The translations under genes were made by a program, and so were the position numbers. A stretch of DNA of 64,000 nucleotides from Metopolophium dirhodum (lineage: Eukaryota > Arthropoda > Insecta > Hemiptera > Aphididae), in contig NC_083566.1 of the NCBI RefSeq assembly GCF_019925205.1, forward strand, positions 6,510,001 through 6,574,000. The letters run 5' to 3'. Below, in pieces: positions 11,891 through 26,224 of the stretch. Each line of letters opens with the position of its first letter. Positions within the stretch are counted from its first letter, which is position 1. The notes beneath the pieces were generated by a model. It searched no databases. It saw nothing but the letters and a program-made list of their open reading frames with translations, and was not told where the DNA came from.

Positions 11891-14800
11891 GTGACAGACT
11901 GGACTCTGGACATTGTAATGTAATCTGAAGCAAAAGGTAACGCAAACATCCCACCAAAACCATTTTAATTTTTTTTTCACTACGTGTACTAAATGTACGA
12001 ATACATTTTAAAAAAAAATGTAAAACAACACGTAACAAAATGTGATATATTATATTTTGAAATACTTATCAGTTATCGGTTATTTTATAATAGCCAATAG
12101 GTACCTACCAGCTACCTACCTATACTGAATAATATCTGATGCATAATGTCTGATGCATAATCTAGCTGACGAACTAAAGAAATTATTTCGTTCGAAGTGT
12201 AACTTAGGTATTTAACACTATTTTATAATGAGTATCGAATAAAATATAATATAGGTACTTAAGAATATACCTATAGTGTATTCATCTTAATTTTCCGAAT
12301 TCTTGTAATTTTACAAGAATAATATTGTATTGTCATGATAAAATATGATCAGGCATCATAATGTGTGCGAAAATATATTAAACACGCGCACATTTACCGA
12401 ACATTTTTAGAATAAAACCTGCCATGTATAAAATTCATAACAGCATATACCACTGTGTATATAGTATATTATATTTTTATACCTACCGAATTAATCTCAA
12501 GATATTTAGTAAAACTTATGCATTATTTACGCTTTACGCTTTATATTCAAAATTTCTACTTCAGCCTTCTATAAAAATGAAAACTATAAGTATTAATATC
12601 GACTTTTGAAATATTTTAGCACAAAGACATATTTTTGAAGTATGTACCTATAGCTCTAGTCTAAGTGTGCAATGTAAGTTCCACATTGATATATTTTTTA
12701 TTGATTTTCTTCAGTTTTCCAGTTAGTAGTTTTTTAATGTAATCATTATTAATTTTTAAATATACTTTTATTTATGCACATAAGACATAACACCACACAA
12801 TTTAAATATTTTTTGATAATCTTGAAAACTGTAAGAGATTAAATGCGGTAATTGCCTACGTAACATTTAAATACACATAATTAAGGGTAACTTTTTTTTC
12901 GATTTTATCAGATAATACTAGGTCAACAGGTACGTAGGATCGACAGATACGTAGGATCGCACACATCAATGTACAATAAAGTACGACAGGATAATGAATA
13001 AATTAAATAACATTTGTGAGTATTAAGAAATTTTAAAAATAAAAACATATATTAAGAGGTTATTTGTCTTCTAATTAGAACAAACAATTGAACATAATTT
13101 TAACAAAAAATGTAAACAATGTATATGTCTTATGTTGAAAACTTAACGATGAACTTAATGAACGTAAACACAATTGGTGCACACACTACACGTTATATTA
13201 TATAGGTAGGTTTACTAAGTAATAGAGCCATATTATGCTTTATCGGCTATGGCCATATGTCATTGTTATGCGTAAATGTTAATAAATAATAATCGATATC
13301 AGTATTATTATTCACAATTTTTTCTTGATTACCTACTTACATTTACGATTTAAAAACCAGAATTATGTTTCTGTATTATTCTTGTAATATTGTTACCTAT
13401 ATTAAACTTTTGGTATAACGTATAAAATATCAAAGCATCTTAATAAAATATCGTTCATTACGCAGTTTAAAACGTTTAAATAACATTATTGGCAAACGTT
13501 CAATTTGATTTACAATTTTACATAGGTATTAAACAATAAATAATAAAATTATAATTTAGCTTATATGAACGCGTGTCTATATAACTATTGACATCTGTTA
13601 TTTTATTGTATACAAAGCATTTGACATTGTATACTGCATATAGTAATATTATTGGTTAATGAAAAAAATTTTACAAAAAACGAACACACCAGATATTTCT
13701 TAAAATAACGTTTGGACCATGAACTTATCGGTCGTCATACGAAAGAAACAAAAAAAATATACCTACATGACGTGTTCGAAATGGACATTATTTTTTATAT
13801 TGCTAACCCTATTTTTTTACGAAATATCAAAAAAAAACATGAATAGTAGGTAGGTACTTATATTTTACAATAGGTATTTCGTTAAAATTTATTAAAAATA
13901 ATGTCATTCATTTATAACCTTATCTACAATTTAGGTCTTTATCAATATATATTTAAACTTTATAAATACACATTGGTAAATAATATATAGGATGTAGGTA
14001 ATAGGTATAATAGCTGTATAATAATTCATATTTTATAATGTAAGATGGATATTATAGATAAGTAAGTTTAGAAAAGGTATTACAGCAATTTAAATAAAAG
14101 CAATAAAACCAAGTGTATACCTATAACCTATACATTATTATATACATATATACGAATTAATTTTATTATTAATAACTTATGGTTATGGTCTTATGGACAA
14201 CTCGTAATGTCATAAACTCAACTCATAACCATTGATTATAATAATATAATATATGTGACAAAATATATTTATACTATATAAGTAGTAATATAGTATATAG
14301 TACTTGGAGTGTAGTTATATACTTATATATTAACAAATATTATATGGATAGATATTTTATAGATACATAAAATTATATACCTACAAAAACCATCGAATTA
14401 TTTCTATTTTATTCGTAGTATTAGTAAAATTAATAGGACAAACAAATTTCTAAAGAAAGATGATATCTTATTAAATGAAATGCACCTAACAAAAATAGTG
14501 AAATTAATAATGGGTATAATTTAATGACATTTAATTGCACTGAAAATGATAAATAATTAGGTGTTAAATGAAAAATATTATTGAAATAAAAAAACCAAAA
14601 AATCGTAGTTATATCTATACGGACATTAATAACACATTGGTAGGTACTAACTGAAAATCTGCTTGAACGAATTATAAACGAAGTTTAATAAATAAACATA
14701 ACATACATTGATACATAGATATATAGCCGATATAGGTACCCAAGATCCCCGGCTATTTCGAGAAATGACGACGATCCGCCGACCTATAGCCGTATCAGAG

Positions 14801-15109
14801 TACGATCAGTACATCATGACGTATAATAATATAGCATGGCATAGGTATCGTTTAGTACGGGAATACCTGCAGAATAAATGCATAATATTTACATGTAGAG
14901 TAATATAATACGTAGGTACCCATGTGTCTGAAATCTGATTCAAAAATAACAACAATAATTATATTGATAATATACCATAATATTATGTACGTACCTAAAA
15001 TTGTACAATATTATTATTATATTATCTAGAGTACGTATACAACATTTAGTAATTACCTATATCTGATGTACCTATTAATAAAATATCCATATTTACAAGG
15101 GTAAGCGTA
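11891..15109. other. Intergenic DNA upstream of gene A
   Basis: AT-rich, with many TAGGTA/TACCTA motifs. The only bounded structure noticed is a two-copy 17-bp tandem repeat at 12926-12959 (ACAG[G/A]TACGTAGGATCG). No exon was recognised. If the island at 15.35-15.76 kb is the gene A promoter, this stretch is its first intron. Confidence 0.4.
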
Positions 15110-15339
15110 CCTACTGTCAACGGGTAGGCAAAGTACCTAAAAAAAGACGCGCAGACCGGTCGAAAAAACGCGCGGGAAACTCTTCGAATATCGATGGGAA
15201 ATTAAAAAATAAATAAATTATAAAGTGTTAGACTGTAATATATTATAACAGTATTACCTACGCGTATACCTATAAGTAAATTTAAATTTAAATCGTTGTC
15301 CACAATACACACATCACTCAATAATAAAAATTACAAAAA

Positions 15340-15765
15340 TTACAAAAATTACGTTTTGTAGGACGGACACGATACGCGTGCGTCGGACACGGCGGGACTG
15401 GCACTAGTGGCACAGTCGCACAGACTGCGAACGCGGCGCACGGACGGACGGCAGCGTGACGGATAATGGACGGGGCGCGACCAACACGCGGCTGGCTGGC
15501 TGGCTCGGCAGTCGGCACTCGGCACTTGGCGGAATCCCGAATCCCGATTCCGAACTTCAAAATAATAATAATAATAATACACAATTCCGAATCCATTGGA
15601 GGAACATGTTGCGGCGCCGTATTTTTGTAGTAGGGCACAAATGCACAATACGGCCGTCGGGCCGTGGCGCGGTGGCGACAGCGAGTCGGCTGCGGCGATG
15701 GGTGGAGGCGGCTGCGGCGGGGAGAAAACCAGTATGCGGACGAGTCTCAAAAAAAAAGTAAAACC
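15340..15765. promoter_or_regulatory. GC-rich, CpG-rich island: candidate promoter/first exon of gene A
   Basis: This stretch is strikingly GC- and CpG-rich against an AT-rich background, with an (AAT)n tract at 15560-15580 inside it. Gene A has an acceptor before its ATG and therefore an upstream untranslated exon; this is the nearest GC-rich block on its 5' side. A minus-strand donor-like site (TAG|GTAATA near 15260) exists but is not decisive. Several overlapping frames on both strands (up to 155 codons) show no family resemblance and are best read as by-products of base composition. Confidence 0.4.
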
Positions 15766-15940
15766 GACACACTTGGGTTCACTATTATCATCGTTATTAT
15801 TATTATTACTAAACATTTTAGATATAGGTACCTACCTATGATATAGGTACCTCTCACGGCTACAACGACGTCATGCACATACCTACGCTGGTAATAATTC
15901 TATTAAATCGTCGAGTAGAGAGGTACCTTTGTATATTTAC

Positions 15941-16276
15941 ATTATACAGAGTGATTCACAGTGCAGTTCCATTGTCTATAACCGATAACTTTTTTGCCTA
16001 ACCAAACCTCAATTATATAGACATGTATAATGCATTTTTTAAATACGAAATTTTTTTTTTTAATTTGTCATTTTCGCGCGTTATTATTGAAAACTACGTG
16101 AAAGTCAATAATTAATAGAGATGTTAACTATTTTATGTAAATATATACGTAAACATAATAAATATATATTCTACAAATCAGTCGTGTAAGCACTAAGCTT
16201 TAAAGTTTGGGCAGAGGTGTATTGTGGGCTGCAGATATGTACAAGTATCAACTGCACGAAGGACTCTCTGTATAAT
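15941..16276. mobile_element. TIR element with ATTATACAGAG ends
   Basis: The left end ATTATACAGAGTGATTC runs on to GTGCAGTT. The right end on the opposite strand is ATTATACAGAGAGTCCTTCG, running on to TGCAGTT. Arms of about 30 bp with small mismatches bound 336 bp without coding capacity. Confidence 0.5.
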
Positions 16277-16794
16277 ATTTTGCACTTACTTTTCTCAGTT
16301 CTGGGTAAATATATATCTATTGTAATTGTATAAATTCTTTACAATATATTATGCGTGACCGCTATTAAACGAATCAATATGACCTTTTTTCAAATGGTTT
16401 TTTGGTGTTTCCGTTATATCGATCTGCAGAATTGATTTATTTCAGCAATGACGGGTTACCGGCATCTTTAAACATTCCATATAGAGGGAAATTATGTTCA
16501 GTAACAATAATCGTGTGTTTCTTTTTATTATTATTATTATTATTATTTGGTGCATTTTTTCAATAAAAAGCTATTCCTAGTTCGTATCAAGCTTGTATAG
16601 CATGTGCCACGTAAATAGGTGTATTTCAAATGGAAAACTAGGTACAAAAAACAATAAGAGTGCAACAAATTAAGTAAATTAATAGCAGGTAGGTACTTAT
16701 GAAATGGAGCATAGCTACCAAATATTATAATCGGTCTGTTCCATAACTATGTAGTTTTTAATTTCAAATTTGTCGTCTATATAGTGACGATATA

Positions 16795-17625
16795 CAAGGT
16801 AATTCCACAAGCATCCTTTTTTTTTCAATAATGCAGTTATTCAAAATCTGATGTTTGGAATTTTTAAATATACTTGAAGATCGGATTTTCAATTTTTTGA
16901 GATTTTTTGAACTACTTAAGGAATGTTATTTGTAGATCAAAATAACAAACTTCTATTTTTCAAATGAGAACCCTCTTTTCTACTAAAAATTATTTGGCAA
17001 ATATAGTGTTACTGAACATTTTGACGTATCAAAATTCGAACGAGTAGTTTGATTTTTGAATTTTTTAACATTGTGTTGATACTAAGAAAAATAGGTTCTC
17101 GATATTGGGTTTGGAAAATACGGGGCTATGGTGAGTTGAGAATATTAGTAGTTACTAAATATTAATTAATATTAATCTATCAATATTTATATAATTTGTA
17201 AAAATGGTCAATGTATAATAAAAACACTAGAGCCAATATTACATAATTTTATATTTTTGTAAAACCATTTTTAAGGACTATAAACCTTAGCATAAACATT
17301 TTAATAAATAATGACTGAAAAACTAATAGTTCAAATTTTGAATTAGGAAAATCAAATAATTAGGTATATTATATAATTATATAATATAAAACTTATCTAG
17401 ATTATAAAATAAAATAATAAATATTAGGTATATATATAATCAAACATTTACAAAAAAATTATCCACTAAATAATTTATAGAAAAAAAGGGGGAGGGGGCT
17501 TCTCATTTGAAAACAAGGATTTGAAAATTATGGTCTTATATTTATAAATTACAAAAATCAGAATTTAAATAAACTCATTATTAAAAAAAAAAAAATGGGA
17601 GAGAGCATACTTGGTACACCATATT
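16795..17625. repeat. Long-armed palindromic TIR element (~830 bp)
   Basis: The left arm (about 16795-17010) and the right arm (about 17430-17625) are inverted relatives. Matching blocks in mirrored order are GGTA...CCACAAGCATCC against GGTGTACCAAGTATGC, a T-run followed by AATAATG and TTCAAA-TCTGAT, and TTTTCAAATGAGAA then AAAATTATTT. The central ~420 bp is AT-rich without an open frame. It fits a non-autonomous DNA transposon with very long arms, able to fold into a large hairpin if transcribed. Confidence 0.62.
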
Positions 17626-20600
17626 TTGAATGGATTAAACAGGCATTTATCCAACTTACAAATATATTACCTATTTATACATAATATATTTAAATCTGTG
17701 TGTATAACTGAGGGTTTTTGAACATGAGAAGGAAGCACGTGTTCCGATGTAATCGCCCTGGTTACCATTGTACACTTGTAGTTTGTACCATAATAATTAA
17801 TGACCTGCAGTGGAAAACCAAGTGTATTGTGTTCCGTATATTATTTAAATGTAGGTAACAAACTATTTTAGTAATCTACAAGTTGAATATTGTATTTAAC
17901 TCGGTATGATACGCCGACGACGAGTATTGCAGTGAAGCTCATTGGTTCTTAAATACATTTTTGGTTTTTTAGGATTAAAACTGTGATCGGACTTCATTCT
18001 ATAGTACATTATAGCAGGTATCTAACTTCGGTTAGCTAGTATAGATAGATTGTACCATATATTATTATGTTGAATAATTTAATAATAATAATAATATTAA
18101 CATTTACTTTTATAGTTTTATGTATGTACTATGCGTATATACATCTTTTTATATATATAGACAAAATAGCAGTCATACAGACATACTGCAGTGAAACAAA
18201 AAAAAACTTTTATTTTTTATTTATGGACTTCATCCAATAATGGGAATTATCCTGAGTAGTTGACGTTTTTTGTTTGCAGGAGTCTATTTACTATGGGTTA
18301 TTTATTTATTTTGTTATTTATTATTTCCATCTATTTCTACAGGAAAATTAAAGTAAATTAAGAATATTTCATTACCAGTTGTCTCATCAATTAGTAATGT
18401 TATTTATACACGTCATTGAAATATATAAATATTAAATGTATTAGGTTATCTAGAATATTATAGATATATTTTTTGTTCTTTCGAATAAAAATAATTTTTT
18501 ATAATAAACAAATTATAGGTATATAATTATAATATTATCTTTACTGTATATTATCAATAGTAAATATTTTTTTTATAATCAATTTGAATGCATAACCTAG
18601 ACATAGATACAACTGTACAATTAGTGTATTATGAATACGCAATAATGTTAAGCTAGATACCTTTATTGAGAACTGCAGAGGTGCCACACATATAAAAATA
18701 TATTAAAACATTTATAGTAAAAAGTGTGTTTTTATAAATTTAAAATAATTTTGTTTTAAGAATTGTTAAACATTTTAATATTTCAATTGTATATTTGTAT
18801 TAGTATTACCCATACTTATGAATTATGAACAATACTTATTGAGTTACATATTTACAAATCTTACATATTATAATTTAAATATAGAGTTTAAGCGTTCTTT
18901 ATATTCTATTTTATACATTAAAGTTATGCCTATTGATTAGGTATTGGAAATTAATTTTAATAATATTAGTACCTGTAGGCTTAGGACCTATACGGCTATA
19001 CCATCAACTTACATAAATTTAGATTTGAGATTCAAATAGTTTTTATTGGTTTATCATTATCACGCGGTCATATGAGTTTATGACTATATTTCTTTTCTTG
19101 TATCAAAGCACCTATCTAATTATTGTACCTTACAATAAAATAATATGATGAATTTCATAGTTGTGCAAATCAAAATTGACTAAGTTTATAGAATAAAGAA
19201 TTATTACGTATATATTCTTAAGATGTCTACCACCCGCTTATAAGTTATAATGTCACAAAATGTTATTCTTAACTTTGTATATTAAAAGTCAGGACACCTT
19301 CCAGCATAGGGAATTGGGTAGATTAAATCTTACCATTACTATTACCATATATTTAAGAAAATGTAAAAATAAAGATCTAAAAAACATAAGTTTACGAATT
19401 ACGATGTACTAAACCATAGAAATATTATGTTAGTGTAAAAAATATATGTAGGTATACACAATATATAAGGTAAAAATCGTAAAACTGGTCGTCTTAAAAT
19501 GACAAAGACACAGGTAATGCGTAAAAAAAGATTGGCAAAGTACCATAATATTATGACCATATTAATTTACCTATAATATTTCATAACAGGTTAATAACTG
19601 TTCAATTATAACGTTTAATAACTATTTTAATATATTATACCTACATATATGTATACATAATTTATAAGTATGTTCATCATAATAATTTTCAAAACTTAAT
19701 AAATTAATAAAAATAATTTCATGGCGTCAGAGAAAGTCTTATATGCCATTAAGGAATTTATATATAATTGTATAAGTATTATATGTTTAAATTTCAAATC
19801 CTAACTTAAAAATAATACTTTATTTTGACTATACAAACATTTTTTTTTGTATTATTAAGATATGCCTTGTCATCTGGGCCATTGGCTAACGATTTTTTAC
19901 TTAAATACCTGTTAAATTTTTTTTTATTTTAATAAATTACCTATACCTACTATAACATTGTAAAATGTTATTATATGGTGATAGAAATTCGATATTCATA
20001 ATACACAATTTAATATAATAGTATTATGCTTTTATCGAAGATAGTCTGAAAATGTTATTAAATTGTTAAAAACAATAGGTAGGCAGTAGCTGTATTGTTA
20101 TTAAAATAATATTCTTACCACCTACCTATATTTGAACGGATAACATTTTATACCATAGGTACTTAACATATTTATTTTATTTTGCAGTTTTCACTAATTA
20201 AATGAAAAGCTCTTATATAATGAATTCGGAGACCTAACTGTGAACATATTTTGCTAATGTTGAATTAAATATGAAATATTATACTTGCATAATATATGTT
20301 TTTTTACACTTCACGCCCGAGTAATACTTAGTATTTGAAAACAAAAACATTTTGAATCGTTGTCTAACGTTTTTTTCTGTATATCGAAACAAATTAACAA
20401 TATTGTAATCAAAATATATAAAAAATAAAAAAAATATATAAATTGTGTTTTATTTATTTTATATCATGAGACTAAATGTGAGTATTATATCAAAATGTAA
20501 AATCAGGCATTTTTCACATAATGGGTGGTCACTATTTTGGTAGATCCGCTTGGGTGGTGATACTCGGTAGAGGTTTGTTATTCAGTTATTGTATTGGGTA

Positions 20601-20842
20601 TTGGGTGTATTTTGGATAGAAAGGTATCGATTCTACCGAAATGACCTTTTTTTACCTGTAAGAAACTAATCGATTGCACGGTTATCGTCTCCGCGAAACT
20701 TTTTAAGTTGTTGATTCCGCCAGTTCATATTATAATATTATAAATTATTATGCACTTTAACTGTCATATTTAGTAGTTGATTCATAACAAAATAATTAAT
20801 AACGTTGTTGAACACTACAACTGTAACATGTAGATTGTAGGT
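17626..20842. other. AT-rich intergenic DNA
   Basis: No exon, RNA gene or clearly bounded repeat was recognised in this 3.2 kb. Confidence 0.4.
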
Positions 20843-21187
20843 ATGTATATTTATTCCAGCGGAGATTGCGACGACTGCGTACCGCGTGTCCGTGTCAGAT
20901 TCATGACGTATTATCGTAATTTACACGAATGCCAGTGTAGTGGGTACGTTTTATCGAAAAAAAGATGTATTACATATTTAAACGTAGGTACCTACATCAT
21001 TAGTATCGGGAATAAAAGTACAAACAATAATCTTGAATTTTCCAATGCGTTCTCATATTTAAATACTACTAATACTATTAGATTTATACAAGACATATTC
21101 AATAATGGACTTACACGTGTTGCCTGTGCACGTTTTAAGCTATGCCGTGTAAAAATGAATTTATTTAAAAAGGTAAAAGTCAATTAG
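20843..21187 (+). CDS. Unrecognised 114-codon open frame
   Basis: An ATG-started frame of 114 residues in AT-rich DNA, with seven cysteines, four in the first third, and a basic C-terminus (KKVKVN). It has no recognisable domain, signal peptide or membrane segment, and no neighbouring gene or repeat supports it. A frame of this length can occur by chance. It is listed because it is the longest ATG-led frame in this stretch; the call is weak. Confidence 0.12.
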   Translation: MYIYSSGDCDDCVPRVRVRFMTYYRNLHECQCSGYVLSKKRCITYLNVGTYIISIGNKSTNNNLEFSNAFSYLNTTNTIRFIQDIFNNGLTRVACARFKLCRVKMNLFKKVKVN

Positions 21188-21353
21188 TTTTATAATTAAG
21201 TATTTAAGGGTATGTCAAATACTTAGACTCTTAATAAGTTATAAGTGGAGGAATATGTCAATACAAAGTGTATCGCAAAAATGTATGTTGATTGTGACAT
21301 GAAGATAATTATTGTAAAAGTCTTTCACTAAAAGATGAAAGTATAGTTGTGGT

Positions 21354-21529
21354 CAGTGGCGTATCTAAGCGGGGGTGATATGGGGGTCATCCCTCTCCCC
21401 TACCGAAACCAAAATTTGTATACAATACAACATATATGTAATAATATAAATATATTATGTGTATACTGAATATTTCTATTAAAATCTTTATATCCCCCCG
21501 TAAAAAAATCTTAGATACGCTACCTACTG
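21354..21529. mobile_element. Small hAT-like TIR element
   Basis: The left terminus is CAGTGGCGTATCTAAG; the right terminus on the other strand is CAGTAGGTAGCGTATCTAAG (a 4-base insertion). The element is 176 bp. Its flanking octamers GTTGTGGT (21346-21353) and ATAGTGGT (21530-21537) match at 6 of 8 positions, as an aged hAT 8-bp target duplication would. Confidence 0.6.
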
Positions 21530-24000
21530 ATAGTGGTCATAATAACCAACCAGAATATTTATTACTACGCCATACATGTATTTGGATTTTATCCTGTTAT
21601 TGTTGATACCTAATGTTTGACGATCATTAAAAATATATATATAGGTAATAGGTATTTGGGTTATATTATTTTACCTAATTATTATATTGTATTGTTTTTT
21701 TTTCTACCATATTATGTAAATGTAATCGATAGCCAGTGAAATCAACATAATATGTTGATATTAAAATATATATAATTATAAATTAATTATTATATAATAA
21801 ACAAAAAAACAATAAAAAAAAAAAAAAACATATTGTTAATATTATTATTTTTTTAATACGATTTATTATCAAACAAAAAATATTAAGATCTTATGAGTAG
21901 GTAATTTTTATTTTTGTAAATGATTACTATCGCGCATTTAAAAATGTTGACAAATATTCAAAATATTAATTTTTATTCCCAAATAAAAACATATACTGGT
22001 AAGTGATGATATAATACACAATATATGGCATTGTATATTTTTATATTTTATTACTTCTTAAAATATTTTTTGAATAATAATCGTACAATATACAACAGAT
22101 AACTTCACTTCAATTTCAAATTTTAAATTAAAATATAAGATTTTAAATGTATTTATAGGTATACCCAGTACCCACTACATGTGTATAATATATTTTATAT
22201 TGTTTTTGATCTAGTGATTTATTAGTATCTATATATTTATATATTGTGTAGGTAGTATACAAACAAATTGTATTTATTTATTTATTTTTCTCCCTATGGT
22301 CGTAGGATGATAGATGTGGGCAGTATAAAGTGCTTATTGAATTGATTTGATTCAATTTATTTTTAATTCATTATAATAATTGTCCGTAACGACCGTAACT
22401 GAATATATAAAAACAATTATTATATTTTGAGTAAATATGAAAATTTTAATTTATAAATTATAACTATTCAAGTATGAAGTATAGGCACACTGTGATGTGT
22501 GCCTTTCAGGGGTAATCGTCTCTCACAACTATTCAGTCGTTTCGGTCTCGTAGGGTAATATTCCTAGCCCCTTAGTTATCGTCCAAACCCCTAATAATCA
22601 GATTCACTGTTATATAGTGTTATATATTGTTATCGACTGACGAAAACACTTAATTTAGCCTTATAATATTTGCATTTTCTTAAGAGTAATTAATTATTAT
22701 AGTTATGATATAGATAGATTAAAAATAATTCCGTGGCCCAGATGGTCAATACATTGAATAGGTAGGTGTGGCAGTCAACGTGTTTAAAACTACCAAATTG
22801 TTTGAATTTTACACAAGTTGTGCAATTGGCAAAAAAAAACCGAGGTTATGATGTACATTTTAGGTAGATCTCAAAATAAATATTTGTCTTTTGTACATTT
22901 CGATATAAGTAAAATAATTTATTTTAGACATAAATAATAAAATTCAATGTATTTATATGTAGGCACATACAAGGTGATAATTCAACATAATAAAACTATT
23001 AAATACTTTACATATTTTTAAAACGTAGTTTGTATTTACGTTCAATAAATTATACAAAAACATTTAATTTAGCAAGTGATTAAGAGAGGACCTCGCTGCA
23101 GTTTTCTCAAAAATAGTTGATACCTTATATTTTATACGGTTTTTTCGATTTTCTTGAAAAATATTGATTTTTTACATCTATACACCAGGTATCTATTAAT
23201 AATTTATTATTTCTGTACAAGTAGTATAATACATTTTGTATAGTTATTACTTATTAGCTATTTTTATATTATTAAGCACAGTAGTAGGTAGGAAGCTATA
23301 TATTATGCAAAAGTGACCTAATACGTCAAACGTATATTATACGTGTTCAAAGCTATTGTTCATAATCAATACTTTTTTTTCTCCAATTTTTCAAATAATA
23401 AATAATTAATAATTATCAGGAATTTAAGTGTTTAAACAGCTGTACCTAGTAAATTCTTCTATACTGCAGGTGCACTATTCGCGCTTTCAATATGCATTGT
23501 ATTTAAATTACAAATTTTTTATTTATCTGAAAATGGCGATTGCTGTTTATAATATAGTTAAGTATTTACTTTTTTTTTATCAATGTTCACGCCACCAGCA
23601 TATTTTTATATTTTTTAAAAATACGTCAGCAAAAATTCCTGACCGTGACATCCTTGATCCTAGAATACATTAAATAAAATATTAACGACTTCCAAGTTCC
23701 ATTATATTATATACCCCGTGTAGACAAATTCTAAAGAAATCATTCAAATGACAAAAACGCGCTTGTGTGCGCGTAATGCATGTGCGTACTATGCTTCTAT
23801 GTTTCACATTTTTAACACATAATGGGTTTAAACTTATAAAGACATACTATATTGGCTATTGTATTGTATACATATATGTAATAATGTCAACTCATTAAAC
23901 ATAGTGATTAAAATCGATTAAGGATTATATTGCACAATGCTTAACCACTGTTAACGAACTGGACGATTTTATACTTGTTTAGTTACAGACTGTTTTGTAT
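21530..24000. other. AT-rich intergenic DNA
   Basis: No gene recognised. A perfect 8-bp stem with a 6-base loop (AGGCACAC-TGTGAT-GTGTGCCT) sits at 22484-22505. It is too short to call as an RNA. Confidence 0.4.
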
Positions 24001-25440
24001 TTTAGATTCTGAGCGAAGATGAATGTATTGATTTTACAATAATGTGTTTTTTTTTGTTTTTTTTTTGTGTCTGTCATCACCTTTTAGAACAGTAAAAGTG
24101 CTTGGATTTTCTTCAACAGTAACTTTTCTGATAGGAAAGTGAATCTAGTTGGTACTTTGGGGATCAAAAGTAAAAATTTCCCAGTAGTTTTCAAACGCGA
24201 CGTGAAAAACAAAAGAAAAATTAAGGAAAAACGGGAATTTTTACGCAAAATCTGATTTCGAGAAAATCGATTTTGGTTTTTGGTGTAACTTTAAAACAAA
24301 TGACCGTAGGGACATGGAATTTTGACTGAATGTTTATATTAGCATTTTCTATACACCATAACATTTTCCAAACATTTTGAGCTATTTACGGACATTTTCA
24401 GTTTCCATTTTTTTTAGTTTTTTTTTCTATAAATATCAATAAAATTTTATCTGTTGGATAAAAAAGCTTGAAAATTTAATAGAAGGCTCCTAGGTTATTG
24501 TTTCAAAGGCAGATGAAAAAAATTAAAAATCCTTAGTCGCAGTTTTTATTTATAAGCATTTAAAGTTCAAATTTTGACAAAATATGGAAAAATCACGAAA
24601 ATTATCAATTATTTTGAGTTGAGAATTCATAAAAATTTTTCTTTTTAAATCTAAGATTTGAAAATGTAATACAAGATTATCCATAAGTTTGCCTACCTTT
24701 ATCAAAAAAAAAAATGTCTACAAGAAAGTCAAATTAAATTTTTGTGTGTTTGAAATTCATATTATAACAACATTTGATATTCACTCGATATCTCATGTAA
24801 CGATTTTCTTATTTTGTTGTAATTAAAAAACGTATGACGGTAGATACTTGAAAATTTCACTGAATATTTGTATTAGCATTTTCTATACACCATACAATTT
24901 TAAAAATATTTTGACTCTTTTTGAGATGTTTACGGACATTGTCAGTTTTCAATTTTTTTAGTTTTTTTTTTCTATAAATATCAATAAATTTTTATTTGTT
25001 GGGTAAAATAGCGTGAAAATTTAATATAAGACTCCTGATATATCGTTCTAATAGCAGTTGAAAAATATTAAAAATACATAGGCACAAATTTTTTTTATAA
25101 GCATTTAAAGCTTAAATTTTGACAACATTTATCAAATTTATAATTTAATAATTATTTTGTAGTTAAAAATTTATAAAATTTTCATCTTTTATAGCTAAGG
25201 ATTGAAAATTGAAAACGAGGCTCCACGTAAATAGGTTATATATAAATTACTTTATTCACAATAATATCATCAAATATACTTGGTAATATCATAGGCTGAC
25301 TGACCGTTTTCGCTCAGAATCGTTTTTCTTATACAATGATATTATATCATTGAATTCAAATTTAACACCATCCATTGCAGTGATCCACTTGTAACCTACT
25401 GTACAGCAAAGCGACATCCACTTACCCACTTTTTTTTTTT
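24001..25440 (+). repeat. Founding copy of the GATTCTGAGCG repeat family, with internal duplication
   Basis: It opens with GATTCTGAGCGAA (24005-24017) and has the exact inverted copy TTCGCTCAGAATC at 25309-25321, then a conserved tail containing the near-palindrome CAATGATATTATATCATTG (25334-25352) and CACCATCCATTGCAGTG. Inside, two diverged ~265-bp blocks begin with the same text GCATTTTCTATACACCATA at about 24345 and 24877, a period of about 532 bp. No reading frame. Related partial copies lie at 26.2, 29.9, 36.5, 42.0, 43.4, 51.4, 53.4, 56.5, 60.0 and 60.7 kb, in both orientations. Confidence 0.72.
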
Positions 25441-26224
25441 TTTAATACCCTACGATCCATATATCCTTTAAACTGTAAATAGTTTAAATAATGTAACTAT
25501 ATAACAAACGGTTTTATTTTTCAACGACCAAGAAATCATTATCTTCACAACTATAAGAATATTTAATTTCGTCACAACAAAAACTATCAACACTATTTCG
25601 TTAAAAAATAATATTCTAAAATAAATAAAATATGCAGGAATTAAATAATATGTTTATAAATAAAAATGATGGCACCTACACAAATTAAATTGTACATTTT
25701 AACACTGAGGACGTTCCTGTTTCAGTGACATACTTTATTTGGTGGTTGACACGCTTCATGTTCATGAACACATGTCAAATCATTATATTATATTTGAATA
25801 GATACTGGGTATATTGGTATATGGTTACTTTATGCAGATATACAAATAAGAATAATATAGTGACAATGAATCACACTGTTTATCTAACTGTATAAATCAT
25901 AAATAGTTGCATTGTTGATACATTTTTGCAAAAATTGTGTAAATACAAAATGTTTACTAGTAATAATGATATCATTTTGTTTACTGAATTGCATTGCACT
26001 AAAACATTTTTATTTGTTGTTTTCTACTTGTGTCTAATTCTATTAGGTACCTACTGTATAGATCAATATTCAAGATCCACCAATTCACTCAAAATCTTAA
26101 AAAAATACTATATGGACAGTTATTCCTTTCAAGTTCCAATAAAAATATTAAATGTACATAATATAGTACTATATAGTATACCACAGTGCTATAGGGCACT
26201 AAAGTCATGAGGTCTCCCCTTCCC

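Noticed and set aside
12926..12959. Two-copy 17-bp repeat as a CRISPR-like or satellite start
   Set aside because: Only two directly adjacent units without spacers; listed only as a local duplication.
15318..15846. Overlapping frames of up to 155 codons on both strands
   Set aside because: They arise from GC-rich composition, conflict with one another, and none resembles a protein family.
25926..26210. 94-codon frame as a gene
   Set aside because: No ATG context, family match or splice partner; AT-rich chance frame next to repeats.
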